Origin: Acidimicrobiales bacterium
Lineage (GTDB): Bacteria; Actinomycetota; Acidimicrobiia; Acidimicrobiales; JAKAVM01
Direction: 5' to 3'
DNA: 20,018 bases
Assembly: GCA_027451785.1 (NCBI GenBank)
Contig: DAIDIS010000043.1
Coordinates: 1-20,018, forward strand
Of the stretch, positions 6,966 to 14,938 are shown in pieces; position 1 is the first letter of the stretch, and each line of letters begins with the position of its first letter. Under the pieces are notes generated by a model. The model did no database searches. It was not told where the DNA came from and worked only from the letters and a program-made list of their open reading frames with translations. The position numbers and the translations under genes are program-made.

Positions 6966-8014
6966 GCGATCCCGTCTCTGCGGTGCAAGGGCAGATCTCC
7001 TCGATCACCTCTGCCATTTCGGGGTTGAGCAACTCCATGGGAGAAATCGGCTCGGAAGATCCAAACGCATTCATTCAAGCCCTCATGAATTCCGAGTCCC
7101 AAAGTGCCGGCTCATCTCCAAGCTCGGGAACCTCGGGGTCGAGCTCCGGTTCCGCTTCCGGCGGCTCTTTGATCGGGTCGAACATCGTTTCCGCCTCTTC
7201 CGGAGGAGCGAACGGCGGCAATTCAGCTTCGGGAGCAGGACTTTCGGGTGGCCAGGTAACCGGCGACCAGATCGTCGCCGACGCCAAAAAGTACCTTGGC
7301 GTACCCTACGTCTACGGCGGGGAGTCGACATCCGGTTTCGACTGCTCGGGCTTGGTCCAGAAGGTGTTTTCGGATCTGGGAATATCGGTTCCGCGAACCT
7401 CGACCGAGCAAGCTCAGGTCGGTACCCCAGTCGCAAACCTTTCGGATGCGCAGCCGGGCGACCTGCTCTTCTTTAACTCCGACGGTTCCCAGACTGGGCA
7501 CGTTGGAATATACATGGGTAACGGCCAGATGATCGATGCTGCCCACACCGGCACCAACGTTAGGGTCGAGCCGGTTTGGGGCTCGTTGACGCAAATCAGG
7601 AGGGTGGTTCCGGACAACTCAGTACCGAGTTATGTGCCGAAATCAATGGCGGCGATTTTTGAGAACGCCGGCGCGCAATACGGTGTCTCGCCCTCTTTGC
7701 TTGCTGCTGTGGCAAAGGCGGAGTCGGGATTCGACCCCAACGCCGTTTCACCTGCCGGTGCCGAAGGAATGATGCAGCTGATGCCCCAGACAGCGGCCGG
7801 ATACGGGGTAAACCCATTTGACCCGACCCAATCCGTCGACGCTGCGGCACAAATCCTCTCTTCCGACCTACAGCAATTCGGGTCGGTCCCGCTCGCCCTC
7901 GCAGCCTATAACGCCGGGCCCGGTGCTGTGCAGCAGTACGGAGGCATACCGCCTTATCCCGAAACGCAGTCTTATGTAAACGAGATCATGTCAACTCTAG
8001 GGAGTGGTCAGTGA
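6962..8014 (+). CDS. NlpC/P60 endopeptidase fused to SLT lytic transglycosylase
   Basis: This 350-residue protein carries two wall-degrading domains. Residues 101-215 are NlpC/P60, with Cys128 in GFDCSGLVQ, His180 in TGHVGIYMG and His195 in IDAAHTG as the likely catalytic triad; this family cleaves stem-peptide bonds. Residues 225-345 are a soluble lytic transglycosylase (SLT, lysozyme-like) domain. Its likely catalytic Glu254 is in AKAESGFDPNAVSPAGAEG, followed by MMQLMPQTA and YNAGPGAV; this family cleaves glycan strands. Residues 48-95 are a Gly/Ser linker. No Sec signal peptide is visible, so export through the flagellar type III system is inferred. Its place between fliJ and fliK suggests it opens the wall for the rod, the job of the FlgJ C-terminal domain in proteobacteria. 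It overlaps its neighbours by 4 and 1 nt. Confidence 0.9.
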   Translation: MSDPVSAVQGQISSITSAISGLSNSMGEIGSEDPNAFIQALMNSESQSAGSSPSSGTSGSSSGSASGGSLIGSNIVSASSGGANGGNSASGAGLSGGQVTGDQIVADAKKYLGVPYVYGGESTSGFDCSGLVQKVFSDLGISVPRTSTEQAQVGTPVANLSDAQPGDLLFFNSDGSQTGHVGIYMGNGQMIDAAHTGTNVRVEPVWGSLTQIRRVVPDNSVPSYVPKSMAAIFENAGAQYGVSPSLLAAVAKAESGFDPNAVSPAGAEGMMQLMPQTAAGYGVNPFDPTQSVDAAAQILSSDLQQFGSVPLALAAYNAGPGAVQQYGGIPPYPETQSYVNEIMSTLGSGQ

Positions 8015-10134
8015 TGACCTCAGATACAGCCGTAGATCCATTGCAGTCGGCGCTTTTGGCCCAGATCCAGGCGGCCACTTCCCAAGGCACCGAGTCCCAG
8101 GCATCAGCCGGCTCGGGAGCGACCGGATCCGGAGCGACCGGAGAGTTCCAGTCGATTCTGGATAGCTCGCTCTCGTATCCAAGCGGGATGCAAAGCGTTC
8201 AAGACCCGATGGGATCGCCCAACTTCGGGGGAGCCGGGAACCTTATGGGCAGCCCTGAAGGCTTCACGGCCGAATTTTCCCAACCTAACTCTCAAGTCAA
8301 CAACCCCATGGGCTCGCCGGATGGAGGAGGGGGCGTCGGCATCGACAACCCGATGGGAAATCCCAATGGAGGAGCGGGTAGCGCAATCGACAATCCTCTT
8401 GGAAGTCCCAATGGCCCTAATAACGGCATGGGCTCGCCGAATTTCGAGGCGCCCAAGGTCTCAAGCGGGAGTCAGCCACCGAGCCAGGTGCAAAATCCCG
8501 GCCAGACTCAAACTCAACAGGCTGGGCAAGCTCAAGATGGCCAGGGATCTGCCGGTCAGGCAGGCCAACAAGGTAATGGCAACTTGGGCGGTAGTCCAGG
8601 GCAGGATGCGGCTAACTTGGGGCAGGGCTCGCACTCGGCTCCCGATAATCAAAGCCAAGGCCAATCGGGCAGCGGTGGCAACCCGGGACAAGGCAATTAC
8701 GACTCAGGCACATCCAACTCGTCGCATTCCGCTCACGCTGTTGACGGCGGAGCCAAAGAATCCGGCCAAAATTCAGGTGCTGGCGGGCAAGTAGGACATT
8801 CTCAAGTTGGTTCGGGAGCTCAAGGTTCATCGGGATCGGGTAGCCAGGCGAGCGCTCAAGGCCAAGCTGTAGCGCAACATGGCGGCGGACATGCGCAAGG
8901 TGGCTCCGGCTCTACGGGTTCAGTCGTTGATGGCGGTGCTGCACAATCAGGAGCGAAGGGATCATCTGGTACTGGTCAGGGAATTGAATCGGCCTCCGCC
9001 TCGCTCGGCGCTGGCGGCCAAGGAACCAATCAGGGCAGCAATAGCGGCGCTGGTCCGGTAGGAGGCGTCGGCGAAATCGGTTCCGGCTGGCCTTCCGGTG
9101 TCGCAGGACGGCCGGGAGCGAATGATCCGGCCGGCTCACAAGGAGCGAGTAGTGGCCGGTCAGCAAATAGCCAATGCTTGACTAACGGCCTTGGCGGCTC
9201 GGCGGGAGGAACTGCTGAAGTCGCCGGTTCTGCGGCAACTGGCGGCCAAAGTGGGCAACCAGGGAATTCCTCTCAATCCGGAGGATCCTCCAGACAAGGA
9301 GCCTCCCAAGTCTTGCTGGACTCGAAGGCGCTATCCGGCGGACCGCTATCCGAAGGAGGAGCACCTTCTCAAAGCGGAACAGGAGGGTCGCCCTCTTCGC
9401 TCGGCGCACAGACCGGATCGTCGTTTTCTCAGATATTCGCCAATTCTGAAGCCGGTTCGAATGTTCAGGCTGGAGCTGCCAGCGCAACTAGCGCCGCTCA
9501 GACAGCAAATACCGGGAGTCTCCAGGGATCGTTCGGAAGCTCATTGGCCGGTCTTGTAGACGGCGCGTCCAGCTTCGGCGCAGGCTTCGGTGCGGGATTG
9601 TTCGGTGGCACAATCCACGCTGCTGGGTACGTTGCAACACAGCTGGTGACCATCCTCCAGCCTCTCCAATCCGCCTCCGATGGCTCTCGATCGTTGACTT
9701 TGCAACTTCAGCCTGAGTCCCTTGGCGCAATGAGGGTTGAGATCTCGGCTAAGGGCGGAGATCTGATCATGAATGTCTGGGTGCACTCTGATGCCGCTCA
9801 CGAAGTGCTTGGAGCAGCGTTGCCTCAGCTCAAGTCGCTACTCACCGCAGAGACCGGAGGGAATGCGACGATCTTCCTGCACGATGGCTCAACTCAAGGC
9901 AGCTCCGCCGATGGACGTGGTCATGGCGGCAGCAGCCAGGGTTTCAGTGGCCAAGCGGGACTCAACCCTGATGGTACGACCGGTAATGGTTCGGCCGGTT
10001 TTTCTCGGGATCAAGCGGGAGGCGGAGGGCAGTCCGGCGTGCCCGATGGAGAAGGCCGCAATGCGGTCACTCCTTCGTCTAATCCAATCCAAGTAAAGGT
10101 CCATGCCGACCGGCTCCTGGACGTCAACCTGTAG
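8014..10134 (+). CDS. fliK: Flagellar hook-length control protein FliK
   Basis: FliK is secreted during hook growth, measures its length and switches FlhB to filament substrates. The ATG at 8014 overlaps the preceding stop by 1 nt and has AGGGAG at 7999-8004; a GTG at 8011 is equally in frame. The 706-residue product is long for the family. Residues about 1-60 are Ala/Gln/Ser-rich, and 65-144 contain six MGSPN-type repeats. Roughly 150-500 is Gly/Ser/Gln-rich and surely disordered. The conserved Flg_hook C-terminal domain spans about 540-635, with LTLQLQPESLGAMRVEI as its core motif. The low-complexity middle has no recognisable domain; its length may be the ruler. Identification rests on the C-terminal motif and on flgD following 6-15 nt later. 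Confidence 0.9.
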   Translation: MTSDTAVDPLQSALLAQIQAATSQGTESQASAGSGATGSGATGEFQSILDSSLSYPSGMQSVQDPMGSPNFGGAGNLMGSPEGFTAEFSQPNSQVNNPMGSPDGGGGVGIDNPMGNPNGGAGSAIDNPLGSPNGPNNGMGSPNFEAPKVSSGSQPPSQVQNPGQTQTQQAGQAQDGQGSAGQAGQQGNGNLGGSPGQDAANLGQGSHSAPDNQSQGQSGSGGNPGQGNYDSGTSNSSHSAHAVDGGAKESGQNSGAGGQVGHSQVGSGAQGSSGSGSQASAQGQAVAQHGGGHAQGGSGSTGSVVDGGAAQSGAKGSSGTGQGIESASASLGAGGQGTNQGSNSGAGPVGGVGEIGSGWPSGVAGRPGANDPAGSQGASSGRSANSQCLTNGLGGSAGGTAEVAGSAATGGQSGQPGNSSQSGGSSRQGASQVLLDSKALSGGPLSEGGAPSQSGTGGSPSSLGAQTGSSFSQIFANSEAGSNVQAGAASATSAAQTANTGSLQGSFGSSLAGLVDGASSFGAGFGAGLFGGTIHAAGYVATQLVTILQPLQSASDGSRSLTLQLQPESLGAMRVEISAKGGDLIMNVWVHSDAAHEVLGAALPQLKSLLTAETGGNATIFLHDGSTQGSSADGRGHGGSSQGFSGQAGLNPDGTTGNGSAGFSRDQAGGGGQSGVPDGEGRNAVTPSSNPIQVKVHADRLLDVNL
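8203..8442 (+). repeat. Six degenerate MGSPN-type repeats inside fliK
   Basis: The encoded protein repeats a short unit of the form N/D-P-M-G-S-P-N six times: DPMGSPN, NLMGSPE, NPMGSPD, NPMGNPN, NPLGSPN and NGMGSPN, spaced by 5-14 residues. The copies use different synonymous codons, so the similarity is held at protein level rather than by recent DNA duplication. The family of the motif is unknown to me. Confidence 0.85.
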
Positions 10135-10149
10135 GAGGTAATGAGCAAA

Positions 10150-10728
10150 ATGAGTGATCTAGGAATGTCCGCAGTCAACCCTTATGCGATGGGCCAGACC
10201 CAGGACCCATTCAGCGCCTATGCCGCCAGCGTGGGTACACCGGGTGTCCAGAACTCACCTGCGAACTCATCCACCGGCAGCACTGGAATCGGGGGTACCG
10301 GATCTTCGACCGGAGCGGCAGGAGCCGGGGGGGCCTCGGGTGCGAGCAGCAATTCCGCAGCCGTCAATCAGAATAACCCGTTCGCCAGCTTGACCAACTC
10401 CAACGAGTTTCTCCAGCTCCTTGTCGCCCAGCTCAAGTACCAGAATCCTCTGAACCCGGTTTCGGGAACCCAGTTCCTTTCCCAGACTGCTCAGATGTCG
10501 GAGACGGCGATGGTTCAGAACATGGTGCAGAACCAGTCGCAGATGATGAACGCGATCAACACGTCGACCGCCTCCAGTCTCATCGGTAAGACGGTTACGG
10601 CAACCGACGCAAGCGGCTCGCCCATAAGCGGCACTGTATCGAACGTGAAAGTAGACGCAACAAGTGGTCCGTCCTTGGACGTGAACGGCACCTACGTACC
10701 GCTAAGCGCGGTGACGGAGGTGAGTTGA
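10150..10728 (+). CDS. flgD: Flagellar hook cap / assembly protein FlgD
   Basis: FlgD caps the growing hook and guides FlgE polymerisation. The first 75 residues are low-complexity Gly/Ser/Ala. The FlgD N-terminal motif then appears as SNEFLQLLVAQLKYQNPLNP followed by SGTQFLSQTAQMSETAMVQN. The C-terminal part SLIGKTVTATDASGSPISG to VPLSAVTEV is a short tudor-like segment. The Ig-like insert of enteric FlgD is missing, as in many Gram-positive versions. The strong AGGAGG at 10133-10138 is only 2 nt from an ATG at 10141 but 11 nt from the in-frame ATG at 10150, so I prefer the latter (192 residues). It follows fliK almost directly and precedes flgE, its substrate. Confidence 0.92.
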   Translation: MSDLGMSAVNPYAMGQTQDPFSAYAASVGTPGVQNSPANSSTGSTGIGGTGSSTGAAGAGGASGASSNSAAVNQNNPFASLTNSNEFLQLLVAQLKYQNPLNPVSGTQFLSQTAQMSETAMVQNMVQNQSQMMNAINTSTASSLIGKTVTATDASGSPISGTVSNVKVDATSGPSLDVNGTYVPLSAVTEVS

Positions 10729-10847
10729 GGATCGAGACCTAGACCGCTCAATAGATAACCGAGAGTCGGGCATTCCCGGCAATCAATTCCAAAAATAAAC
10801 CACAACCACGCAACAACCCCAACAAATACCCACAAGGAGGCAGTGCC
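10729..10847 (+). promoter_or_regulatory. flgE leader: small hairpin, C/A-rich tract and strong RBS
   Basis: This 119-nt gap begins with a 6-bp hairpin, GTCGGG (10765-10770) with CCCGGC (10775-10780) around CATT, with no T-run. It is followed by a stretch at about 10790-10833 made almost only of C and A, which would be unstructured in RNA. The leader ends in AAGGAGG (10834-10840), 7 nt before the flgE ATG. An open leader with a near-perfect RBS fits the high copy number of hook protein. No convincing promoter boxes were seen; the hairpin may be a processing or stability element. Confidence 0.5.
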
Positions 10848-12149
10848 ATGGAGCGCTCATTGCTCGCAGCAGTATCAGGGATCGATGCAAACCAGACATT
10901 TTTGGACGTAATCGCAAACAACGTGGCGAACACAAACACGACCGGGTTCAAAGAGGACACTGCTCAGTTCGACGACCTCTTGGCCCAGCAGATCGAAGGA
11001 GCGGGAACGCCCAACGCGGCGCTGGGACTCGGCGGCGTCAACGGTGTTGCCGTTGGTTCCGGAGTCAGGGTAGCTGCCGTTACGGACAACTTTGCCGAAG
11101 GAACGTTACTTACAACCAACAACCCAACCGATGTTGCGATTCAGGGCTCAGGCTTCTTCCAGGTGAACTCGGGGGGCCAGACCCTTTACACCCGTGACGG
11201 CCATTTCCTTTTCGACGCGAACGGCGACCTTGTTACCGACACCGGCGGTTTGGTGCAGGGATGGATGCCGACAACAATCGGTGGCGCTATAAATACGGCC
11301 GCGCCAACTACGAGCATCAACATCCCGGTTGGAACGGCCATCCCCCCTAAGGCGACTACAACGGTGAACATCGGCGGTAACCTGCCGTCGAATGCGACGG
11401 TAGGCACGAAGCAGGTCACCACCATCAATGTCTACGACACTCAAGGAAACGCGGTGCCGATGACGCTGACCTTCACCAACACAGCCGCCAACACCTGGTC
11501 GTATGCCGCAACGGTTGACGTCGGCGCGGGTGCCCCCAACACAATTGCTGCAGGGCAGCTCACCTTTAATGTCAACGGGCAGCTGAGCGCCGCCACTGCA
11601 ACGACAGGTGTACTCACGGGCGCGCCGCCGGCAGCATTTACGGTTGCCACTGTTGCGGAAAACCCCGACACTCCGAACGGAGCAAACCTGCCTTCGTTTA
11701 ATCTTTCAGTTCCCGCCACGCAACAGAACGACTCTCTAACCCAGTTCAATGCCGCTACCACCGCGGCGGCCACATCTCAGGATGGTTATGCGTCGGGGAC
11801 GTTGGCCGGGATCTCCTTCGGACAGGACGGGATCATCACTGGAAGCTTCACGAATGGTGAGGCTCTCAATCTCGGCCAAGTAGCACTTGCCAACGTGGCA
11901 AACCCGACAGGAATGGCCAAGGTCGGCAGTAACTATTATCAGGCGACTGCCAACTCGGGGAACGTGTTGGTTGGCCCGGTTGGTGCGAACTCAACGGGGT
12001 CATTAGTCGGCGGTGCCTTGGAAGGCTCGAACGTTGACATGGGCAAGCAGCTCACCAACCTTGTTATTGCTCAGACCTCGTACCAGGCGAATACCAAGGT
12101 CGTCACTACGTCTGACACGGTGCTGAACGCATTGGTGAATATGGCGTAA
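10848..12149 (+). CDS. flgE: Flagellar hook protein FlgE
   Basis: FlgE polymerises into the hook, the universal joint outside the cell. The 433-residue protein has the N-terminal axial motif FLDVIANNVANTNTTGFKED and the FlgE/F/G core LTTNNPTDVAIQGSGFFQV with YTRDGHFLFDANGDLVT (a YTRxGxF form). A variable Thr/Ala/Asn-rich D1/D2 region lies between about 150 and 330. The C-terminal heptad region reads GSNVDMGKQLTNLVIAQTSY and NTKVVTTSDTVLNALV. Length matches short-hook FlgE proteins rather than the distal rod FlgG (about 260). No signal peptide is present, as expected for a type III substrate. Start choice is fixed by AAGGAGG 7 nt upstream. Confidence 0.95.
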   Translation: MERSLLAAVSGIDANQTFLDVIANNVANTNTTGFKEDTAQFDDLLAQQIEGAGTPNAALGLGGVNGVAVGSGVRVAAVTDNFAEGTLLTTNNPTDVAIQGSGFFQVNSGGQTLYTRDGHFLFDANGDLVTDTGGLVQGWMPTTIGGAINTAAPTTSINIPVGTAIPPKATTTVNIGGNLPSNATVGTKQVTTINVYDTQGNAVPMTLTFTNTAANTWSYAATVDVGAGAPNTIAAGQLTFNVNGQLSAATATTGVLTGAPPAAFTVATVAENPDTPNGANLPSFNLSVPATQQNDSLTQFNAATTAAATSQDGYASGTLAGISFGQDGIITGSFTNGEALNLGQVALANVANPTGMAKVGSNYYQATANSGNVLVGPVGANSTGSLVGGALEGSNVDMGKQLTNLVIAQTSYQANTKVVTTSDTVLNALVNMA

Positions 12150-12301
12150 TGGGGTTCGTAAAGGCAATCTGAGATGTCACTCTGGGTGCTCACAATCGGC
12201 TCAACTAATCAGCGATTCGTGTCGATTGATACAGAGTCTGATTTTTCGAGGAAAAGGTTTCCATCCGGCCCGGGGGGATCACGTATGAAGGAGTTGCTTC
12301 T
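12150..12301 (+). promoter_or_regulatory. flgE-flbD gap with possible 6-codon leader ORF
   Basis: The 152-nt gap has no full gene. CAATCG (12193-12198) can pair with CGATTG (12223-12228), a weak long-loop helix. Near the end, a G-rich element (12271-12277) precedes ATG 12285, which opens a six-codon frame (MKELLL) ending in TGA at 12303-12305. That stop overlaps the flbD GTG start at 12302. The RBS for flbD, AAGGAG (12288-12293), lies inside this mini-frame. No recognisable sigma-28 or sigma-70 promoter was found, though one could be present in a non-canonical form. Confidence 0.35.
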
Positions 12302-12637
12302 GTGATTCTCCTGACCAGGATCAATGGAGAGAAGTTCGCTTTGAACCCTGACCTCATAGAGAGGGCCGAGCCGACGCCGGACACAGTTCTGACGATGGTG
12401 GATGGGACCAAATACGTAGTTGCCGAACCCGTTGAAGAGGTGATCAAGAGAGTGGCTGAGTTCAGGGCGATGGTGGCAAGCATGACTAGACAGCCCATTG
12501 TGGCGCCGCCTGAGGCCGATCCCACTCATCCCGATCACCTGAGGCTCGTAAGAGACGACGAAGTCTCCGGACCAAGCGGCCGTACAGATGGCGATGGTCA
12601 TGACAACAACGACAACCGACCAGGAGCACCGGAGTAG
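12302..12637 (+). CDS. flbD: FlbD/SwrD family flagellar protein
   Basis: This is the small protein found before the stator genes in Gram-positive flagellar operons; Bacillus SwrD of this family raises motor torque. (It is not the Caulobacter regulator also called FlbD.) The family core is residues 1-60: ILLTRINGEKFALNPDLIER and TPDTVLTMVDGTKYVVAEPV then EEVIKRV. The start is GTG with AAGGAG at 12288-12293 and 8-nt spacing. At 111 residues it is longer than the usual 60-80, because a charged, Asp/Asn/Pro-rich tail of about 40 residues follows. Its stop is 3 nt before motA, which supports a stator-related role. Confidence 0.88.
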   Translation: MILLTRINGEKFALNPDLIERAEPTPDTVLTMVDGTKYVVAEPVEEVIKRVAEFRAMVASMTRQPIVAPPEADPTHPDHLRLVRDDEVSGPSGRTDGDGHDNNDNRPGAPE

Positions 12638-12640
12638 GTT

Positions 12641-13447
12641 ATGAACCCCAAGAAAAAAGGCACGGATCTCGCAACACCGATAGGGATCGGGCTATCGCTC
12701 TTGTGCGTAGGGGTCATCATGGTGACCTTGGGCATCAACCCGCTGGTCCTCTTCATGCCCCCAGGGCCACTGATCCTTGTACTCGGCGGCTCTGCGGGGG
12801 CTGCAATGGCGGGAGGGTTCGGTAAGGACTTTCTGAACCTTCGGAAGGTAATGAAGTACGCGATGACCAGCCCCAATGACTCGTACGACGATACAATTGT
12901 TCAGATGGTTCGGTTGGCTGAGGTTGCCCGCCGCGAGGGCCTTCTTGCCTTGGATCGTGAGTCGGGCGATATCGAAGACCCATTCTTCCGGCAAGGAATA
13001 GAGCTCACTGTGGACGGAATCGACCCGGTTGAGATCGAGTCCGTCTTGTACTCCGAGATCGAGTCACTGCGAAACAGGCACTCGAAGGCATCAAGGTTCT
13101 TCATGGACATGGGTGGTTTCTCACCAACCTTGGGTATTCTCGGAACCGTTATCGGCCTGATAAAGGTCCTCTCTTCCTTGAGCGACCCCAAAACTTTGGG
13201 CCCGGCGGTTGCAGGTGCTTTCGTTGCAACACTATGGGGCGTGTCTCTTGCAAACTTGGCGTGGATCCCGATTGCCAACAAGCTGAAGAGGGTAAGCGAG
13301 GTCGAAGTTACGACGAAGCGGCTCATCATGGACGGCATCCTGGCAATCCAATCGGGCTCCAGCCCGAGAAGGATCGAGCAAAAGCTCCTCACCTATATCG
13401 CCCCTGCGGAGCGTGACGGTGTAGCCCGGGTTGGAAAGGCAGCCTAG
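12641..13447 (+). CDS. motA: Flagellar motor stator protein MotA
   Basis: MotA is the membrane stator subunit that, with MotB, turns ion flow into torque on FliG. The 268-residue protein has four hydrophobic segments, at about 12-31, 36-57, 161-179 and 187-213. A cytoplasmic loop holds the conserved REGLLALDRE stretch (98-107) and acidic/basic residues that face FliG. The TolQ/ExbB-like core is GFSPTLGILGTVIGLIKVL, followed by GPAVAGAFVATLWGVSLANL. Two prolines (162 and 210) lie at family-conserved positions. It follows flbD by 3 nt and is separated from motB by 74 nt. The ion used (proton or sodium) cannot be told from this sequence. Confidence 0.96.
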   Translation: MNPKKKGTDLATPIGIGLSLLCVGVIMVTLGINPLVLFMPPGPLILVLGGSAGAAMAGGFGKDFLNLRKVMKYAMTSPNDSYDDTIVQMVRLAEVARREGLLALDRESGDIEDPFFRQGIELTVDGIDPVEIESVLYSEIESLRNRHSKASRFFMDMGGFSPTLGILGTVIGLIKVLSSLSDPKTLGPAVAGAFVATLWGVSLANLAWIPIANKLKRVSEVEVTTKRLIMDGILAIQSGSSPRRIEQKLLTYIAPAERDGVARVGKAA

Positions 13448-13521
13448 GTCCGTTCGCGGATCACAAGGCGATTGCGGCACCCGAGCGGCATAACAGGGCT
13501 TACGGAGAGTAGGGAATTCGC
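13448..13521 (+). other. motA-motB spacer with small TTCG-loop hairpin
   Basis: The 74-nt spacer carries TCCG (13449-13452) and CGGA (13457-13460) around a TTCG loop directly after the motA stop, extendable by one wobble pair. No T-run follows. The spacer ends with AGGGA (13511-13515), the motB RBS. The hairpin may protect the motA mRNA end or tune stator ratios; this is speculative. Confidence 0.3.
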
Positions 13522-14415
13522 ATGGCGAAGTTCATGCAGGAGCGAGAGGAAGACGCCGGCGACATCGGTACCACCAGTGCTGGCCGCTGGCTGCTCACCT
13601 ACTCCGACATGATCACTCTCTTGTTGATCCTTTTTGTCATTCTCTTCGCTCTATCCACTATTTCGCCCAAGAAGTTCACGGCATTCAAGGAGGGTTTACG
13701 AGATTCGGCATTGGCCGGCATCAACCCGATCTCGCCGGGTGAGACGGGCCTGTTGAAAAACAATAATCTCCTTTCCCACCCCGGGACCTTTACCGCTGCC
13801 TTGAACGCGGTTGCCAATGCGGGCAATCCCACTTCGCAAATTACGGGGACCGTTCAAGGCCAGGCTCAGAGCCAGCAGCTTCAGAGCGCTCTGACAGCGG
13901 CGCTTGCGGCCAAAGGGCTGGCTCAGACGACAAGTGTGACCGTTGAGAGGAGGGGCATTGTTGTACAAATCTTGGCGGACAACGTGTATTTCAATGTGGA
14001 CAGCGCTCAACTCGGTCCACAGGGTACGCCGATCATCGATACCGTCGAGTCGATTCTCGCCCCGCTCACCAACGATGTGCAGGTCGAAGGCTATACGGAC
14101 AATCAGCCGATATACGGAGGCCCATACGCAGACAACTGGGCGCTCTCGGCCGCTCGTGCTGTTGAGGTGGTTCGTAGGTTGATCTCCGATGGGATCGACG
14201 AAAACAGGCTGTCTGCAATCGGCTACGGAGAGACTCGGCCGGCCGTTCCGAATACTTCTCCTCAAAATCAGGCGCAGAATCGCCGAATAGACATAGTCGT
14301 GCTCACTCCTGCTGCAGAGGCTGCGGCAGGTCCGGGCTCGCCGGTTACCAGTGGAGGATCCCAGGGGGGAAATTCCAACACAAGCAACGGATCTTCCAGC
14401 GGAAGCGCTGGCTAG
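13522..14415 (+). CDS. motB: Flagellar motor stator protein MotB
   Basis: MotB anchors the stator to peptidoglycan and carries the ion-binding aspartate. The 297-residue protein has a short cytoplasmic N-terminus and one membrane helix (about 24-46) beginning LLTYSDMITLLLILFVILFA, with the ion-binding residue Asp29. A linker of about 90 residues follows. An OmpA-like peptidoglycan-binding domain (about 145-262) shows VEGYTDNQPI, NWALSAARAVEVVRRL and GYGETRPAVPN then NRRIDIVV. The last 34 residues are an unusual Gly/Ser/Asn tail. AGGGA is 6 nt before the ATG. fliL begins 13 nt after the stop. Confidence 0.96.
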   Translation: MAKFMQEREEDAGDIGTTSAGRWLLTYSDMITLLLILFVILFALSTISPKKFTAFKEGLRDSALAGINPISPGETGLLKNNNLLSHPGTFTAALNAVANAGNPTSQITGTVQGQAQSQQLQSALTAALAAKGLAQTTSVTVERRGIVVQILADNVYFNVDSAQLGPQGTPIIDTVESILAPLTNDVQVEGYTDNQPIYGGPYADNWALSAARAVEVVRRLISDGIDENRLSAIGYGETRPAVPNTSPQNQAQNRRIDIVVLTPAAEAAAGPGSPVTSGGSQGGNSNTSNGSSSGSAG

Positions 14416-14428
14416 GAAAGGGGAGGAA

Positions 14429-14911
14429 ATGGCCGCAGCATTAGGTGAGCAGTACCTACCGGACATTGATTTCGGAACTGAGACCCAGAGCGGGTCAAGC
14501 AAGAAGGCAGTGATTGTCACCGCCATTGCCATGCTTGCCGTACTTGCAATTGGGTTCCTCGCCTACACCACTCTCACCCAGAAGACGCCTAAGCCGGTGT
14601 ATGCAGCCGGGGGTACGCTGACCCTCTCGCAAACGACCTTAAACCTGTCGGATAATCATCTTTTGCAGGTGCAGCTGGTTCTACAGCTCTCAAAGACTGC
14701 GGACACCGCAAGCATTAACTCCCACAACCCACAGATCATGGACGCGATGATCGCAGTGTTCGGGTCGATGACCTCGACCCAACTGGAGACCGAGCAAGGC
14801 AAAGAGCAAGCCAAGCAACAATTGATAACAGCGTTCGAGAATATCGTCGGGAAAAGTCAGGGATTTCCTCAAATTATGGGAATCTATTTCACTGACTTTG
14901 TAATGCAGTAG
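14429..14911 (+). CDS. fliL: Flagellar basal body-associated protein FliL
   Basis: FliL is a single-pass membrane protein that surrounds and supports the stator. I place the start at ATG 14429 (160 residues, MAAALGEQYLPDIDFG), after the motB stop and a purine-rich AAAGGGG at 14417-14423; the frame stays open upstream into motB. One membrane helix lies at about 28-47 (VIVTAIAMLAVLAIGFLAYT). The extracellular part ends in GIYFTDFVMQ, the hallmark C-terminus of the family. Its place between motB and fliM is the usual one in Gram-positives. Confidence 0.93.
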   Translation: MAAALGEQYLPDIDFGTETQSGSSKKAVIVTAIAMLAVLAIGFLAYTTLTQKTPKPVYAAGGTLTLSQTTLNLSDNHLLQVQLVLQLSKTADTASINSHNPQIMDAMIAVFGSMTSTQLETEQGKEQAKQQLITAFENIVGKSQGFPQIMGIYFTDFVMQ

Positions 14912-14938
14912 CAGGGATTTAGCAGTTGGTGCGAAGGG

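Noticed and set aside
8321..8794. Second plus-strand frame inside fliK
   Set aside because: It is a by-product of the repetitive, stop-poor sequence; composition is Arg/Lys-rich noise without an RBS.
13696..14532. Long minus-strand open frame (278 codons) opposite motB and fliL
   Set aside because: It is the shadow of conserved motB; its translation shows no known motif and both strands cannot both explain the strong MotB conservation.
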